From positions 25,148 to 89,147 of the forward strand of contig CACZFB010000003.1 of assembly GCA_902780305.1 (NCBI GenBank): DNA of 64,000 nt, in the 5' to 3' direction. The notes beneath the pieces were generated by a model that searched no databases, was not told where the DNA came from, and saw nothing but the letters and a program-made list of their open reading frames with translations. This stretch comes from an uncultured Coriobacteriaceae bacterium (GTDB taxonomy: Bacteria > Actinomycetota > Coriobacteriia > Coriobacteriales > Atopobiaceae). The position numbers were made by a program, and so were the translations under genes. Below, piece by piece: positions 16,437-24,874 of the stretch (its first letter is position 1; each line of letters starts with the position of its first letter).

Positions 16437-18158
16437 ATGAGAAGAATCGGCATGTTTGCCATGCGTGCGGCTTTGGCGTGCTTTGCGTGTGTCGTCGTGC
16501 TCCTTGCGCTTACGGCGGCCATAAGTACCGCCCGCATGGAGGTGCTTGCCTCCGAGCACACCTACCATCTACCCGACAGTCCGATTGCCAACGTCGCGTT
16601 TGTCGCGGCGCTGGTGGCGGTGCTGTGCGTCGTGGCTCGGGGTCCGCGCCTGGCTCGTCTGCGCACCTGGCTCGTGTCGGATAAGGGCTTTTGCGTGGCG
16701 AGGGTGGTGTTGCTGGCGTTGGTGTTTGCCAGTGCGTGCGTCTGGCTGCTCGCGTTGCGTCCGTTGCCGGTGGCCGACCAGTGGAGCGTGCTGCGCGTTG
16801 CGCGCGCCTCGTTGGCAGGGGACTGGAGCGATGTTGGCAGGGGAGGGTATCTCTCGGCCTATCCTTTTCAAGTGGGCATCGTGTTGGTGCTGCGCTGCTT
16901 CGTGGCGGTCTTTGGCGACCATGCCGAGCTGGCGTTCCAGCTCTCCAACGCCGTGGCGCTCGTGGTGTCCTACGTTTCGCTGGGCGATCTGCTCCAACGC
17001 TTTGGTGCCGGACGGCTCCAGCAGCTCGCCCTGCTCGCGTCTGGCCTTGTGTTCTTTCCGCTTACGCAGTACGTGGCGTTTGTGTACGGAACGCTGTGGG
17101 GACTTGCGCTGATCACGCTGGCCATGCGGTTTGAGCTGGACTTCCTGCGTGCGCCGCGCGTGCGCTACGCCGTGTTGTGTGCAATCGCCCTGTTCTGCTC
17201 GCTGACGTTTAAGGAGAACTACAAGATCTGTGCCATCGCCATGGTGCTGGTGGCCCTGCTCGAGCTCGTGCTTTCGCGCAAGGTGGCGATCGTGGGTCTG
17301 CTCGCGGCGATTGTCGTGGCGCTGGTTGCCCAGTCGGTCGCTCCGCGCGCCTATGTGGAGCGGGCGTCGGGCATGCGGGTCGCCGAGGGCGTCTCGTCCT
17401 GGAGCTACCTGGCCATGGGGCTGCAGGAGGTATACGCCGATTGTGGTTGGTACTCGGACTACAACCTTGCCACGTATCGTGCGGCGGGCGACGACGCGCA
17501 GGAGCAGGCGCGCGTGGCCAAGGAGGAGTTTGCACGACGGGCGCAGGAGCTGGCCGCTCATCCGCAGGCCGCGCTGCGGTTCTTCGTGCGCAAGATTGCC
17601 TCGCAGTGGAACAACCCCACCTTTCAGGGTGCGTGGATCGCGCAGGTGAGCGATCCTGCGCGGCCGGTTGAGGGCCTGGGAGCGCGGCTGGTGGGCAGGA
17701 CGGCCACGGACGTCTCGTATGCGTATCTCAACCTAGTGCAGTTTGCCCTGCTTGTTGGGGCGTGCGCATGGGTCGTGCTGCAGCGTTGGGGCGACGAGCG
17801 TGCGCGCCCCGCGCTTCTGCTGGCGGTTGCCTTCGTGGGTGGGTTCTTGTGCCATGTGTTTTGGGAGGCCAAGGCGCAGTATACCCTGCCCTATTTCGTA
17901 CTGCTGCTGCCCCTGGCTACGATGGGCTATGCCCGAGTGGTGCGGGCGGTGTGCGCGCTGCGCGCCCGACCGCACGAATGGCGAGAGGCGCTGCGCCGTG
18001 GCGTGGCCGCGCACAGGCCGGCGGTCGTTTGCGTGGCGGTGACCTGCGTGCTCTTTGCGGTGTGCTGCGCGTGTGGCGCGGCCGCCTATCTCACGCTGGA
18101 CGCCGCCGGATACCAGTGGTACGTGGCCTCGAATCCCGTCGCGAACCTTCTCACATGA
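16437..18158 (+). CDS. Polytopic membrane protein, possible lipid-linked glycosyltransferase (GT-C-like)
   Basis: This protein of 573 residues has about 11-12 predicted membrane segments. The first extracytoplasmic loop contains LPVADQWSVLRVARAS and later GGYLSAYPFQVGIVLVLRC. That arrangement, an early loop with acidic and aromatic residues, resembles GT-C mannosyltransferase-like proteins, but no decisive motif is present. KENYKICAIAMVL and EAKAQYTLPYFVLLLPLATM match the style of bacterial DUF-type membrane glycosyltransferases. GGGAGGACGTGGACGT precedes the ATG at 16437. It follows the SPFH gene by 94 bases and may share its transcript. Treat the glycosyltransferase call as a hypothesis. 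Confidence 0.75.
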   Translation: MRRIGMFAMRAALACFACVVVLLALTAAISTARMEVLASEHTYHLPDSPIANVAFVAALVAVLCVVARGPRLARLRTWLVSDKGFCVARVVLLALVFASACVWLLALRPLPVADQWSVLRVARASLAGDWSDVGRGGYLSAYPFQVGIVLVLRCFVAVFGDHAELAFQLSNAVALVVSYVSLGDLLQRFGAGRLQQLALLASGLVFFPLTQYVAFVYGTLWGLALITLAMRFELDFLRAPRVRYAVLCAIALFCSLTFKENYKICAIAMVLVALLELVLSRKVAIVGLLAAIVVALVAQSVAPRAYVERASGMRVAEGVSSWSYLAMGLQEVYADCGWYSDYNLATYRAAGDDAQEQARVAKEEFARRAQELAAHPQAALRFFVRKIASQWNNPTFQGAWIAQVSDPARPVEGLGARLVGRTATDVSYAYLNLVQFALLVGACAWVVLQRWGDERARPALLLAVAFVGGFLCHVFWEAKAQYTLPYFVLLLPLATMGYARVVRAVCALRARPHEWREALRRGVAAHRPAVVCVAVTCVLFAVCCACGAAAYLTLDAAGYQWYVASNPVANLLT

Positions 18159-18162
18159 CGCT

Positions 18163-18197
18163 GGTGGTACGCGGGGGACTGTCCCCTGCGTACCACC
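18163..18197. terminator. GGGGACTGTCCCC-family palindrome
   Basis: GGTGGTACGC and GCGTACCACC flank the core GGGGACTGTCCCC. It follows the membrane protein gene and probably terminates it. Confidence 0.7.
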
Positions 18198-18225
18198 GAG
18201 CCGTTACGTTCTGCTGGAATCTTGA

Positions 18226-18500
18226 GTCGTGGCGAGGCGTCTGCCGAGAATTAAAGTCGTGGCACAAAATCTGTCGAGAATTAAAACCGTGGCACAAAGT
18301 CTGCTGGGCTTCCAAGCTGTGGCGCCACGGCTACGAATCCCAGCAGATTCCGTGCCACGGCGCGCAATCCCAGCAGACGCACCCCGCGCCCGTGCCACGG
18401 CGCGCAATCCCAGCAGACGCACCCCGAGCCCGTGCCACGGCGCGCAATCCCAGCAGACGCACCCCGCACCCGTGCCACGGCGCGCAATCCCGTCCACACC
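18226..18500. repeat. Tandem repeat array, 30-bp then 40-bp units
   Basis: Three 30-bp units begin GTCGTGGC or ACCGTGGC at 18226, 18256 and 18286. After 18316 the motif turns over, and units beginning CGTGCCACGG start at 18351, 18391, 18431 and 18471, exactly 40 bp apart and nearly identical. The second block is roughly the reverse complement of the first in its core (GTGGC...CTGCTGGG versus CCCAGCAG...GCCAC). There are no variable spacers, so it is not a CRISPR array. It fills the 402-bp gap before purE. Confidence 0.85.
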
Positions 18501-18528
18501 GCTCTATTGTGCCGTTCGTTGTCGTATA

Positions 18529-18534
18529 CTGGAC
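18529..18534 (+). promoter_or_regulatory. Possible -10 of the purE operon
   Basis: TATACT lies about 26 bases before the purE ATG, after the repeat array. No convincing -35 is visible. Confidence 0.35.
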
Positions 18535-18560
18535 AATCATTCGCGCTTGAGGAGGTAAAC

Positions 18561-19022
18561 ATGGCAGAGCAACCGCTGGTGGGCATAATTATGGGCTCGG
18601 CGTCCGACATGCCTGTAATGGAGGCATGCACGGCGCAGCTGGAGGAGTTCGGCGTGCCGTACGAGCTGATCATTGCGTCTGCGCATCGCAATCCCGCCAA
18701 GGTGCACGAGTGGGCGAGCACCGCGGCAGACCGTGGCCTGCGCGTGATCGTTGCTGCGGCGGGCAAGGCGGCCCACCTAGGCGGCGTGGTTGCGGCATAC
18801 ACGCCGCTCCCCATTATTGGCGTGCCCATAAAGACGAGCGACCTGGGCGGCATGGATTCCCTGCTGTCCATGGTGCAGATGCCTTCGGGCGTGCCGGTGG
18901 CGTGCGTCGCCATAAACGGCGCGAAGAACGCCGCAATCTACGCGACGCAGATCCTGGGCGCTCAGGATCCGGCGTTCCGACAAACTATCGAGACGTTCAA
19001 GGCCGGCATGGCCCAGGCGTAA
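18561..19022 (+). CDS. purE: N5-carboxyaminoimidazole ribonucleotide mutase (PurE)
   Basis: This 153-residue protein interconverts N5-CAIR and CAIR in purine synthesis. The class I PurE signature is complete: [51 protein letters not shown] and [30 protein letters not shown] precedes the ATG. purK is not adjacent. It opens a compact run purE-srtB-purM-purN. Confidence 0.95.
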   Translation: MAEQPLVGIIMGSASDMPVMEACTAQLEEFGVPYELIIASAHRNPAKVHEWASTAADRGLRVIVAAAGKAAHLGGVVAAYTPLPIIGVPIKTSDLGGMDSLLSMVQMPSGVPVACVAINGAKNAAIYATQILGAQDPAFRQTIETFKAGMAQA

Positions 19023-19032
19023 GGAGACACAC

Positions 19033-20319
19033 ATGGCCAAGCATATGGCGCCCGTGCCCGACTCGTGGTCCGACGACGCGGCCGACGTGGAGCAGACGCA
19101 GGTAAGCGCAGAGCCGGCCCCCGAGCCCGCGCCCGAGCCCGACCCGGCGCCCGAGCCCGACCCGGCGCCCGAGCCCGACCCGGTGCCCGAACCCGACCCG
19201 GCGTCCGCGCCCGAGCCGGCCCCCGACCCAGACCCGGCAGTCCAGACCCCGGCCAACACAGACGGCAAGAAGCCGGCCAAGCGCAGCAACCTGGTGTCGA
19301 ACCTGCTCATCGTAGTGGGCGTCGCGCTGCTGGTGGTGGCTGGCGTCATCTTCTTCAACAACCAACGCAATTATCAAAAGATTGACGAAGAGAACGAGCG
19401 TGTGGCCGAGTACGTTAAGCTGACCGACGATGGCGAGCAGCCGCCCACGGTGGATTGGGAGGCACTCAAGGCCATGAACTCCGACGTGGTAGGCTGGCTG
19501 CAGGTGCCCGGTACCGTGGTCAACTACCCCGTGTTCCAAAGCGGCGACAACGACTACTATCTCTCGCACGCTCCCGACAAGAGCGAGAGCATTGGCGGCT
19601 CGGTGTTTCTGGATGCCGAGAACACCAAGCCAGGCATGGTGGACACCCAAAGCATCGTGTACGGGCACCACATGCGCAACGGCTCGCAGTTTAAGCAGAT
19701 TGCCGACATGGAGAACCAGGAGCTCTTCGACGGCGTCAAGACGGTATGGTACGTAACCGAGAACCAGCCGTACGAGCTGGCGCCGCTGTTCGTGTACTAC
19801 ACCAACGAGGAGGACACCGACGTCCGACAGTTCTCGTTCGACAAGGACGCCGACTTCAGGGCATATCTTAAGAAGTACCTGGGCGAGGCGCGTGCCAAGC
19901 GCTCCGACATCGACCAGGTGCTGGGTTCGGTGCGCCACATCTTTACCCTCTCTACCTGCAACTACGAGGATGGCTACGGCCGTACGCTGCTGGTGTGCGC
20001 GCCCAAGAGCGAGATTCCCGGCATGGAGGAGTACGACGCCGCGGCCGCGCAAAAGGCGGCCGACGAACAGGCGGCCAAGGAGAAGGCCGAGCAGGAGAAG
20101 CAGCGCGCCGAGGAGCTGGCGGAGCAAAAGCGGCTCGAGCAGGAGCGTCTGGCACAGGAGGACCAGGAGCGGCTCGATGCCGAGCGGGCGGCACAGGAGG
20201 ATGCGGCCGGCACGATGCAGCCCAGCGATGGCGCAGCCCCCGCAGCCCAGACGATCACCCAAACGGAGGGTGGCATGCAGGAGGAAGAGGGCTCCTCGAC
20301 GGTGGTCGAGGGGGCATAG
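19033..20319 (+). CDS. srtB: Class B sortase with Pro-rich N-terminus and coiled-coil C-terminus
   Basis: This 428-residue transpeptidase would attach surface proteins to the cell wall. A cytoplasmic Pro-Glu-Asp repeat tract (about 28-75) precedes one membrane helix (86-108). The sortase domain spans about 115-330, with His212 in YGHHM, Cys309 in LSTCNYE and Arg317 in YGRTLLVC. A charged Ala/Glu/Gln-rich coiled coil (about 335-395) and an acidic tail extend well beyond the usual sortase end. It sits between purE and purM with a 10-bp gap from purE, so it is probably co-transcribed with purine genes. No sortase substrate with a clear NPQTN or LPXTG motif was seen in the window. Confidence 0.9.
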   Translation: MAKHMAPVPDSWSDDAADVEQTQVSAEPAPEPAPEPDPAPEPDPAPEPDPVPEPDPASAPEPAPDPDPAVQTPANTDGKKPAKRSNLVSNLLIVVGVALLVVAGVIFFNNQRNYQKIDEENERVAEYVKLTDDGEQPPTVDWEALKAMNSDVVGWLQVPGTVVNYPVFQSGDNDYYLSHAPDKSESIGGSVFLDAENTKPGMVDTQSIVYGHHMRNGSQFKQIADMENQELFDGVKTVWYVTENQPYELAPLFVYYTNEEDTDVRQFSFDKDADFRAYLKKYLGEARAKRSDIDQVLGSVRHIFTLSTCNYEDGYGRTLLVCAPKSEIPGMEEYDAAAAQKAADEQAAKEKAEQEKQRAEELAEQKRLEQERLAQEDQERLDAERAAQEDAAGTMQPSDGAAPAAQTITQTEGGMQEEEGSSTVVEGA

Positions 20320-20423
20320 CACCCGTAGCTCGAATGCAAGTGCGCCCCGGCCAGCAGCCGTGGGCGCGCAGCTCAATTGGCGGCGCATTCGCCGCGTTGG
20401 CATGCGCCAAGAGAGGATGAATC

Positions 20424-21485
20424 ATGACCGATCACGTAACGTACGCCGATGCCGGCGTGGATGTGGACGAGGGCGCCCGCGCGGTGGACGCCATCCGGGA
20501 GTCCGTGGCCGCCACGATGCGGCCCGAGGTGCTTGGTGGCCTGGGCGGCTTTGGCAGCTGCTTCTCGGCCAAGGCGCTCAAGGACATGGATGACCCCGTG
20601 CTGGTAAGCGGCACCGATGGCGTGGGCACCAAGCTCGCCATCGCCCAGCTGCTGGACCGCCACGATACGGTGGGCAAGGACCTGGTGGCCATGTGCGCCG
20701 ACGACGTGGTGGTGGTTGGCGCGGAGCCGCTGTTCTTCCTGGACTACGTGGCCGTCGGCAAGCTCAAGGCCGAGTCCATGGCCCAGATCGTGGGTGGTAT
20801 CGCCGCGGGCTGCAAAGAGGCGGGCTGCGCGCTGGTGGGCGGCGAGATGGCCGAGCATCCCGGTGTGATGGCGGCTAACGACTACGACCTCGCGGGCTTC
20901 GTGGTGGGCGTGGTGGACCGCGCGCACATGATCGGCCCGGAGCTGGTGCGCGAGGGCGACGTGATCTTGGGCATTCCCAGTTCGGGCATCCACTCCAACG
21001 GATACTCCTTGGTGCGCAAGGTGGCCATCGAAGGTCGCAGCGTGGAGGAGCTGTGCCAGCCGTTGCCCGAGCTGGGCGGCGAGTCGCTGGCCGATGCGGT
21101 GCTGCGTCCTACGACGATCTATGCGGGTGCGCTGGTCCGCGCGCTTCGTGCGGGTGTGCCCATACACGCCATGGCCCATATTACCGGCGGTGGCATTACC
21201 GAGAATCTCAATCGGGCGCTGCCCGCGCATCTGGACGCGGTGGTGGACCGTGGTGGCGAGGACGGGCCGGCGTGGCAGGTGCCGCCCGTGATCGCCTACA
21301 TGGTGCGTGCCGCAGGCCTGACGCCCGACGAGGCATATAAGACGTTTAACATGGGCGTGGGCATGAGCGTGCTGTGCGCGCCCGGCGACGCCGAGTCCGT
21401 GCAGAGCGCGCTAGCCGAGCAGGGCCTTGCCTCCTTCGTTATGGGCGAGGTCGTGGCCGGCACCGGCAAGGTCGTCTATCGCTAG
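20424..21485 (+). CDS. purM: Phosphoribosylformylglycinamidine cyclo-ligase (AIR synthetase)
   Basis: This 353-residue enzyme closes the imidazole ring using ATP. Conserved stretches include TYADAGVDVDEG, SGTDGVGTKL, DDVVVVGAEPLFFLDY, ALVGGEMAEHPG, SSGIHSNGYSLVRKV and AHITGGGITENLNR. GAGAGGATGAATC lies upstream of the ATG at 20424. It follows srtB by 104 bases that hold only a small GC hairpin and precedes purN by 27 bases. Confidence 0.95.
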   Translation: MTDHVTYADAGVDVDEGARAVDAIRESVAATMRPEVLGGLGGFGSCFSAKALKDMDDPVLVSGTDGVGTKLAIAQLLDRHDTVGKDLVAMCADDVVVVGAEPLFFLDYVAVGKLKAESMAQIVGGIAAGCKEAGCALVGGEMAEHPGVMAANDYDLAGFVVGVVDRAHMIGPELVREGDVILGIPSSGIHSNGYSLVRKVAIEGRSVEELCQPLPELGGESLADAVLRPTTIYAGALVRALRAGVPIHAMAHITGGGITENLNRALPAHLDAVVDRGGEDGPAWQVPPVIAYMVRAAGLTPDEAYKTFNMGVGMSVLCAPGDAESVQSALAEQGLASFVMGEVVAGTGKVVYR

Positions 21486-21512
21486 GTGACGAGCGGCTAA
21501 GGAGGGCCAAAC

Positions 21513-22121
21513 ATGAGCATTCGGCTAGGCGTGCTCCTCTCGGGATCGGGCACCAACCTGCAGGCCATTATCGACCGCATTGAGAAGGGGACGCTCGACG
21601 CCACCGTGGAGCTGGTGGTCTCGTCTCGGCCCGACGCGTATGGTTTGCAGCGGGCGCAGCGGCATGGGCTGCAAACGCTTACGCTCTCTAAGGAGCTGTA
21701 TGCGGACCCGTTTGTTGCGGACGAGGTGATCGCGACGGAGCTCAAGCTGCATGACGTGGACTACGTGGTGATGGCGGGATACATGCGCATGGTGCATGCG
21801 CCCATCCTGCAGGCGTTTCCCAACCGCGTGGTAAACCTGCATCCCGCCCTGCTGCCCAGCTTTAAGGGTGCCCATGCCATTCAGGACGCGTACGATTACG
21901 GCGTAAAGGTTACCGGTGTTACCGTGCACTTTGCCGACGACCAGTACGACTGCGGCCCCATCATCGCGCAGGAGGCGCTGGTGGTGGAGGAGGGCTGGAC
22001 GGTCGACGAGCTCGAGGAGCACATCCACGCCATCGAGCACCGCCTGTATCCCAACACCATCCAGCTCTTGGCCGAGGGTCGCGTCCACGTACAAGACAAT
22101 GGCACCGTCGCCGTGGACTGA
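21513..22121 (+). CDS. purN: Phosphoribosylglycinamide formyltransferase
   Basis: This 202-residue enzyme transfers a formyl group from 10-formyltetrahydrofolate to GAR. It shows GVLLSGSGTNLQAII, MAGYMRM, the active-site run NLHPALLPSFKGAHA and TGVTVHFADDQYDCGPIIAQ. GGAGGGCCAAAC precedes the ATG. Its TGA stop is the first three bases of a palindromic terminator. Confidence 0.95.
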   Translation: MSIRLGVLLSGSGTNLQAIIDRIEKGTLDATVELVVSSRPDAYGLQRAQRHGLQTLTLSKELYADPFVADEVIATELKLHDVDYVVMAGYMRMVHAPILQAFPNRVVNLHPALLPSFKGAHAIQDAYDYGVKVTGVTVHFADDQYDCGPIIAQEALVVEEGWTVDELEEHIHAIEHRLYPNTIQLLAEGRVHVQDNGTVAVD

Positions 22122-22147
22122 GAAAAGGGGCCAAACCCCTTTTCTCA
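22119..22147. terminator. 29-bp palindromic terminator overlapping the purN stop
   Basis: TGAGAAAAGGGG stem, CCAAA loop. The opening TGA ends purN. Confidence 0.85.
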
Positions 22148-22161
22148 CTTTTGCGCCAAAC

Positions 22162-22190
22162 TGAGAAAAGGGGTTTGGCCCCTTTTCTCA
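22162..22190. terminator. 29-bp palindromic terminator overlapping the TPM gene stop
   Basis: The same palindrome read on the other strand (loop TTTGG on plus). On the minus strand its opening TGA is the stop of the TPM gene. Two copies thus sit back to back between convergent genes. Confidence 0.85.
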
Positions 22191-22952
22191 GAAGCTGTGG
22201 CTGCCGCCTCCGCCACCGCCTCCGCCACCACCGCCGCCACCGCCACCGCCGCCGCTGCGGGAGGAGCGATGATAGGTGTGGCGGCTGGTGACCACGGGGT
22301 CGAGCTGCACGATGGTGGGCAGCTCCGCCATGCCGCGCATGCTCTGGGAGCTCGCACGTTGTTGCATCACCTTGGCGCGTGAGCGGTACAGCACAAAGAA
22401 GTTGATGAGCACGCCGCCAATGATGGCGACCAAGAAGTTGGTGATGTGCCTCATGGGGTTCGCGATGGTGCCGCCCTTGCAGCGGGCGAGCATCTGCGAG
22501 AGGGCGTCATCGGCGCAGCCGTAGTAGTCCTTCCTGGTGGCCTTCTTGTACACGTTGTCCGTAATGGCACGTCCGTCTCGCTCGGACACGTACTTGAGCC
22601 CGGCGTCGTTGGCATACACGCACACCTGACGGTTGTGCATGTCGATGATAAATGCTACCGCGGGGTCGGTCCCGTAGTGCTGCCTCATGTAGCTTTTGGC
22701 AAAGACCTTTACGTCGCTCGTCTCTTCGTCGGTCGTTACGAACGCAGCGTCCAGGTACTCCGAGAACTCGGCGTAGTCTTTTTTCAGCCGCCTGCGTTCG
22801 GCGGCGGTAAGCAGCTCGGCCTGGTCGTCCACGGTAAACGATCCCTTGGCATGGGCAACGCGGGGCGCAACGCCCGCAAGCAGGACAAGGCACAGGCCCA
22901 GCAAAAGGGCGGTGCCAAAGGTGGCAAACCAACCGAATCGCGCGTGTCTCAT
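22188..22952 (-). CDS. TPM-domain membrane protein with poly-Gly tail
   Basis: This 254-residue protein has a signal peptide (residues 1-35, ending VAHA) and an extracytoplasmic TPM/YgcG-like domain (about 38-165: VDDQAELLTAAERRRLKKDY, AFIIDMHNRQVCVYAND, DALSQMLARCKGG). One membrane helix follows (about 178-200), then a cytoplasmic tail ending in about 17 consecutive Gly and SHSF. Such Gly-rich ends are typical of YgcG proteins. GGAGGTGGCGTC precedes the ATG, which overlaps the upstream gene's TGA by four bases. The pair is probably one functional unit. The stop lies inside the terminator palindrome. Confidence 0.85.
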   Translation of the reverse strand: MRHARFGWFATFGTALLLGLCLVLLAGVAPRVAHAKGSFTVDDQAELLTAAERRRLKKDYAEFSEYLDAAFVTTDEETSDVKVFAKSYMRQHYGTDPAVAFIIDMHNRQVCVYANDAGLKYVSERDGRAITDNVYKKATRKDYYGCADDALSQMLARCKGGTIANPMRHITNFLVAIIGGVLINFFVLYRSRAKVMQQRASSQSMRGMAELPTIVQLDPVVTSRHTYHRSSRSGGGGGGGGGGGGGGGGGSHSF

Positions 22953-24544
22953 GACGCCACCTCCTTGCGGTCGAACAGCTTGGGTAGGGGTCGCGTGGTC
23001 GTGAGGTTGTACACCCGAAGCATCGCGACAGACGAGACGATGAGGCCCACGATGCACACGATGTCACCCAGGTAGTACCAGATGTCGTCGACGGGCCCCA
23101 CCAGGATGATTGCGGCGTTTACCAGCACAGAGAGCAGCAGGACGCCAATCGCCACGGGCGCGTTCCACTCCTTCATCTCCTTGTGCCACTGCGCCACGCG
23201 AATCGTTACGAACACGGCCAGGGCCAGAGTAAGCAGCGGGGCGACCTTCATAAGCAGCGAGCGATGCACGTCGAAGGTCCGGTCGATGTCTATGGGGCCG
23301 GCGCCTCCCATCCGCGCTGCACGTGCCGAGTTTGCGATCAGCCACAGCACGATCGGGAGCAGGAAGCCCAGAAGGATGGGCCATACGTTCTTGAACTTTA
23401 CCGACTTGCGGGTGCGTTTTTTGGGATCCTCGTTGAGGCCATCCTTGTTCGTCCAGCCCTTGTCGTGGGCGTGGGTCTGCGTTGCGTACACGCGCTTGGC
23501 GCTCGTGTGGATGCCCCATGCCATGAGTGTCGCCGCCACAAAGCTCAAAAACGCCGTGAGTCCCGGTGTCATGTGCACGGTAAGCTCCAGCACCACGAAC
23601 AGCAGGGCGCTAATTGCCGCGCTGCCCAGCGCAAACGTGCGAATGTTGATGGGCAGGTCCGAGACCACCTGACCCGATTCGCCGTTTACTACGGCATAGG
23701 CCACGCGGTCGTCCTTGCGCCAGGTAAGAAACCAGAGCGGAAACAGGATGGGGTGGTGGCCGGTGACAGTGGTTGGTACGTGTGACTTGTCGGTGAGCGG
23801 AATGCCGTGACGCTGCTTGGTCAAGTCGCCAATCTCGCTGATCATGTCCTGCTCGGCCTGGGCCTGCGCGTCCTCGTAGTACAGCTCGGCCGGCGTGGTG
23901 GATGAGTCGGCGTAGTAGCCAGCAAGATAGCCCGGGCTAAAGGGCACCTCACGTTCCACGTTAAAGGGCAGGCAGCGCGCCGAGATCTCGTCGTCCAGGT
24001 ACTTGCTCGCGTCGAAGGGAGTGCCGTGCTGGTAGGTGCCGTCGAGCTCCACATCGATGCGGTACTTGGTGACGGTGGTGTCGTTGCCGTGCGTCTCGGA
24101 GGTCTCGCCAATAATGCTGGGCTCGTCGAAGGTCGCGTCGTACTGGTAGAAGGGCATGTAGATGCCCGTGAACTTTTGAATGTGGTCGGGATCCTTAAAC
24201 TCCTTGTGCAGGTAGGGCACGCGCTTTACATAGGCGCCGTAGGCCTCGGCGCACTGGTCCTTGCTCACCTGGAAAGGAATGATCTTCTCGGCGTTAAAGC
24301 CGGAGCCCGGCTGGGCAACGAGGCTCTGCCCGCCGCAGTAGGGGCAAAAGCCAACCAGGGACTCGTCCGTACCCTCCAGCTCCGCGCCACAGCTCTGACA
24401 GGTGATGGCCGTGGTCACGATTGCCGCATCCCGAATAATGGTGCTTTGCGGGTCGAAGGTGCTCTCGCAGTGCTCGCAGCGCAGCAGCTGCGACGATGCG
24501 TCGAACACGAGGTTGCCGTTGCAGTTGGCGCAGTGAAATCCCAT
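22949..24544 (-). CDS. Zinc-ribbon polytopic membrane protein (TFIIB-type ribbon)
   Basis: This protein of 531 residues begins with two zinc-ribbon units: CANC with CEHC, and CQSCGAEL with FCPYCGG. A soluble region follows (about 80-300) with HKEFKDPDHIQKFTGIYMPFYQYDA-like conserved aromatic residues. Five or six membrane segments occupy the C-terminal half. It resembles TFIIB-type zinc-ribbon membrane proteins commonly encoded next to YgcG/TPM proteins. The downstream TPM gene overlaps it by four bases. AGGGGTGGGCC lies just upstream of the chosen ATG. The pair may handle membrane or envelope stress, but no function is demonstrable from sequence. Confidence 0.82.
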   Translation of the reverse strand: MGFHCANCNGNLVFDASSQLLRCEHCESTFDPQSTIIRDAAIVTTAITCQSCGAELEGTDESLVGFCPYCGGQSLVAQPGSGFNAEKIIPFQVSKDQCAEAYGAYVKRVPYLHKEFKDPDHIQKFTGIYMPFYQYDATFDEPSIIGETSETHGNDTTVTKYRIDVELDGTYQHGTPFDASKYLDDEISARCLPFNVEREVPFSPGYLAGYYADSSTTPAELYYEDAQAQAEQDMISEIGDLTKQRHGIPLTDKSHVPTTVTGHHPILFPLWFLTWRKDDRVAYAVVNGESGQVVSDLPINIRTFALGSAAISALLFVVLELTVHMTPGLTAFLSFVAATLMAWGIHTSAKRVYATQTHAHDKGWTNKDGLNEDPKKRTRKSVKFKNVWPILLGFLLPIVLWLIANSARAARMGGAGPIDIDRTFDVHRSLLMKVAPLLTLALAVFVTIRVAQWHKEMKEWNAPVAIGVLLLSVLVNAAIILVGPVDDIWYYLGDIVCIVGLIVSSVAMLRVYNLTTTRPLPKLFDRKEVAS

Positions 24545-24710
24545 GGCCCACCCCTTTGCACAGATTGCCGTACCAGCATGTTTAGAGCATACCGCTTGTG
24601 GGTGATGGATGGCACGTGGGCTCCCCCAACGGCAGGGCCTGCCGGGTGCGCCGGGGATGCGCAGCGGTGTGGCTGGCGTGGGCGCTGGCGTGGGCGCTGG
24701 CGTGGGTGCC

Positions 24711-24832
24711 CACATTAAGTGCGAAGATCGTTTTACTGCAAAAGTTGATGTTTTTGAGAAAACCGCAGGTCAGAGGCTTGTCGCCTTCGAGCGACCCGGT
24801 GGGCAGGGCTAGAAATCTTCGCACTTAATGTG
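24711..24832. mobile_element. MITE-like element, copy 1 (122 bp)
   Basis: The ends are perfect 18-bp inverted repeats, CACATTAAGTGCGAAGAT and its complement. The interior is nearly identical to the second copy at 25955-26076. No transposase is encoded. The rest of the 330-bp gap (24545-24710) contains only an imperfect GGCGCTGGCGTG tandem repeat near 24673-24706. Confidence 0.8.
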
Positions 24833-24874
24833 GGGGATGTTGGAAGTCGGCAGTGGGCGTCGATTCTGGCGCAT

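Noticed and set aside
18226..18500. CRISPR array
   Set aside because: Units are repeated whole with no unique spacers, period changes from 30 to 40 bp and the block inverts. No cas genes are in the window.
20320..20423. tRNA-like hairpin between srtB and purM
   Set aside because: Only a small GGCGGCG/CGCCGC stem; no acceptor, D or T arms.
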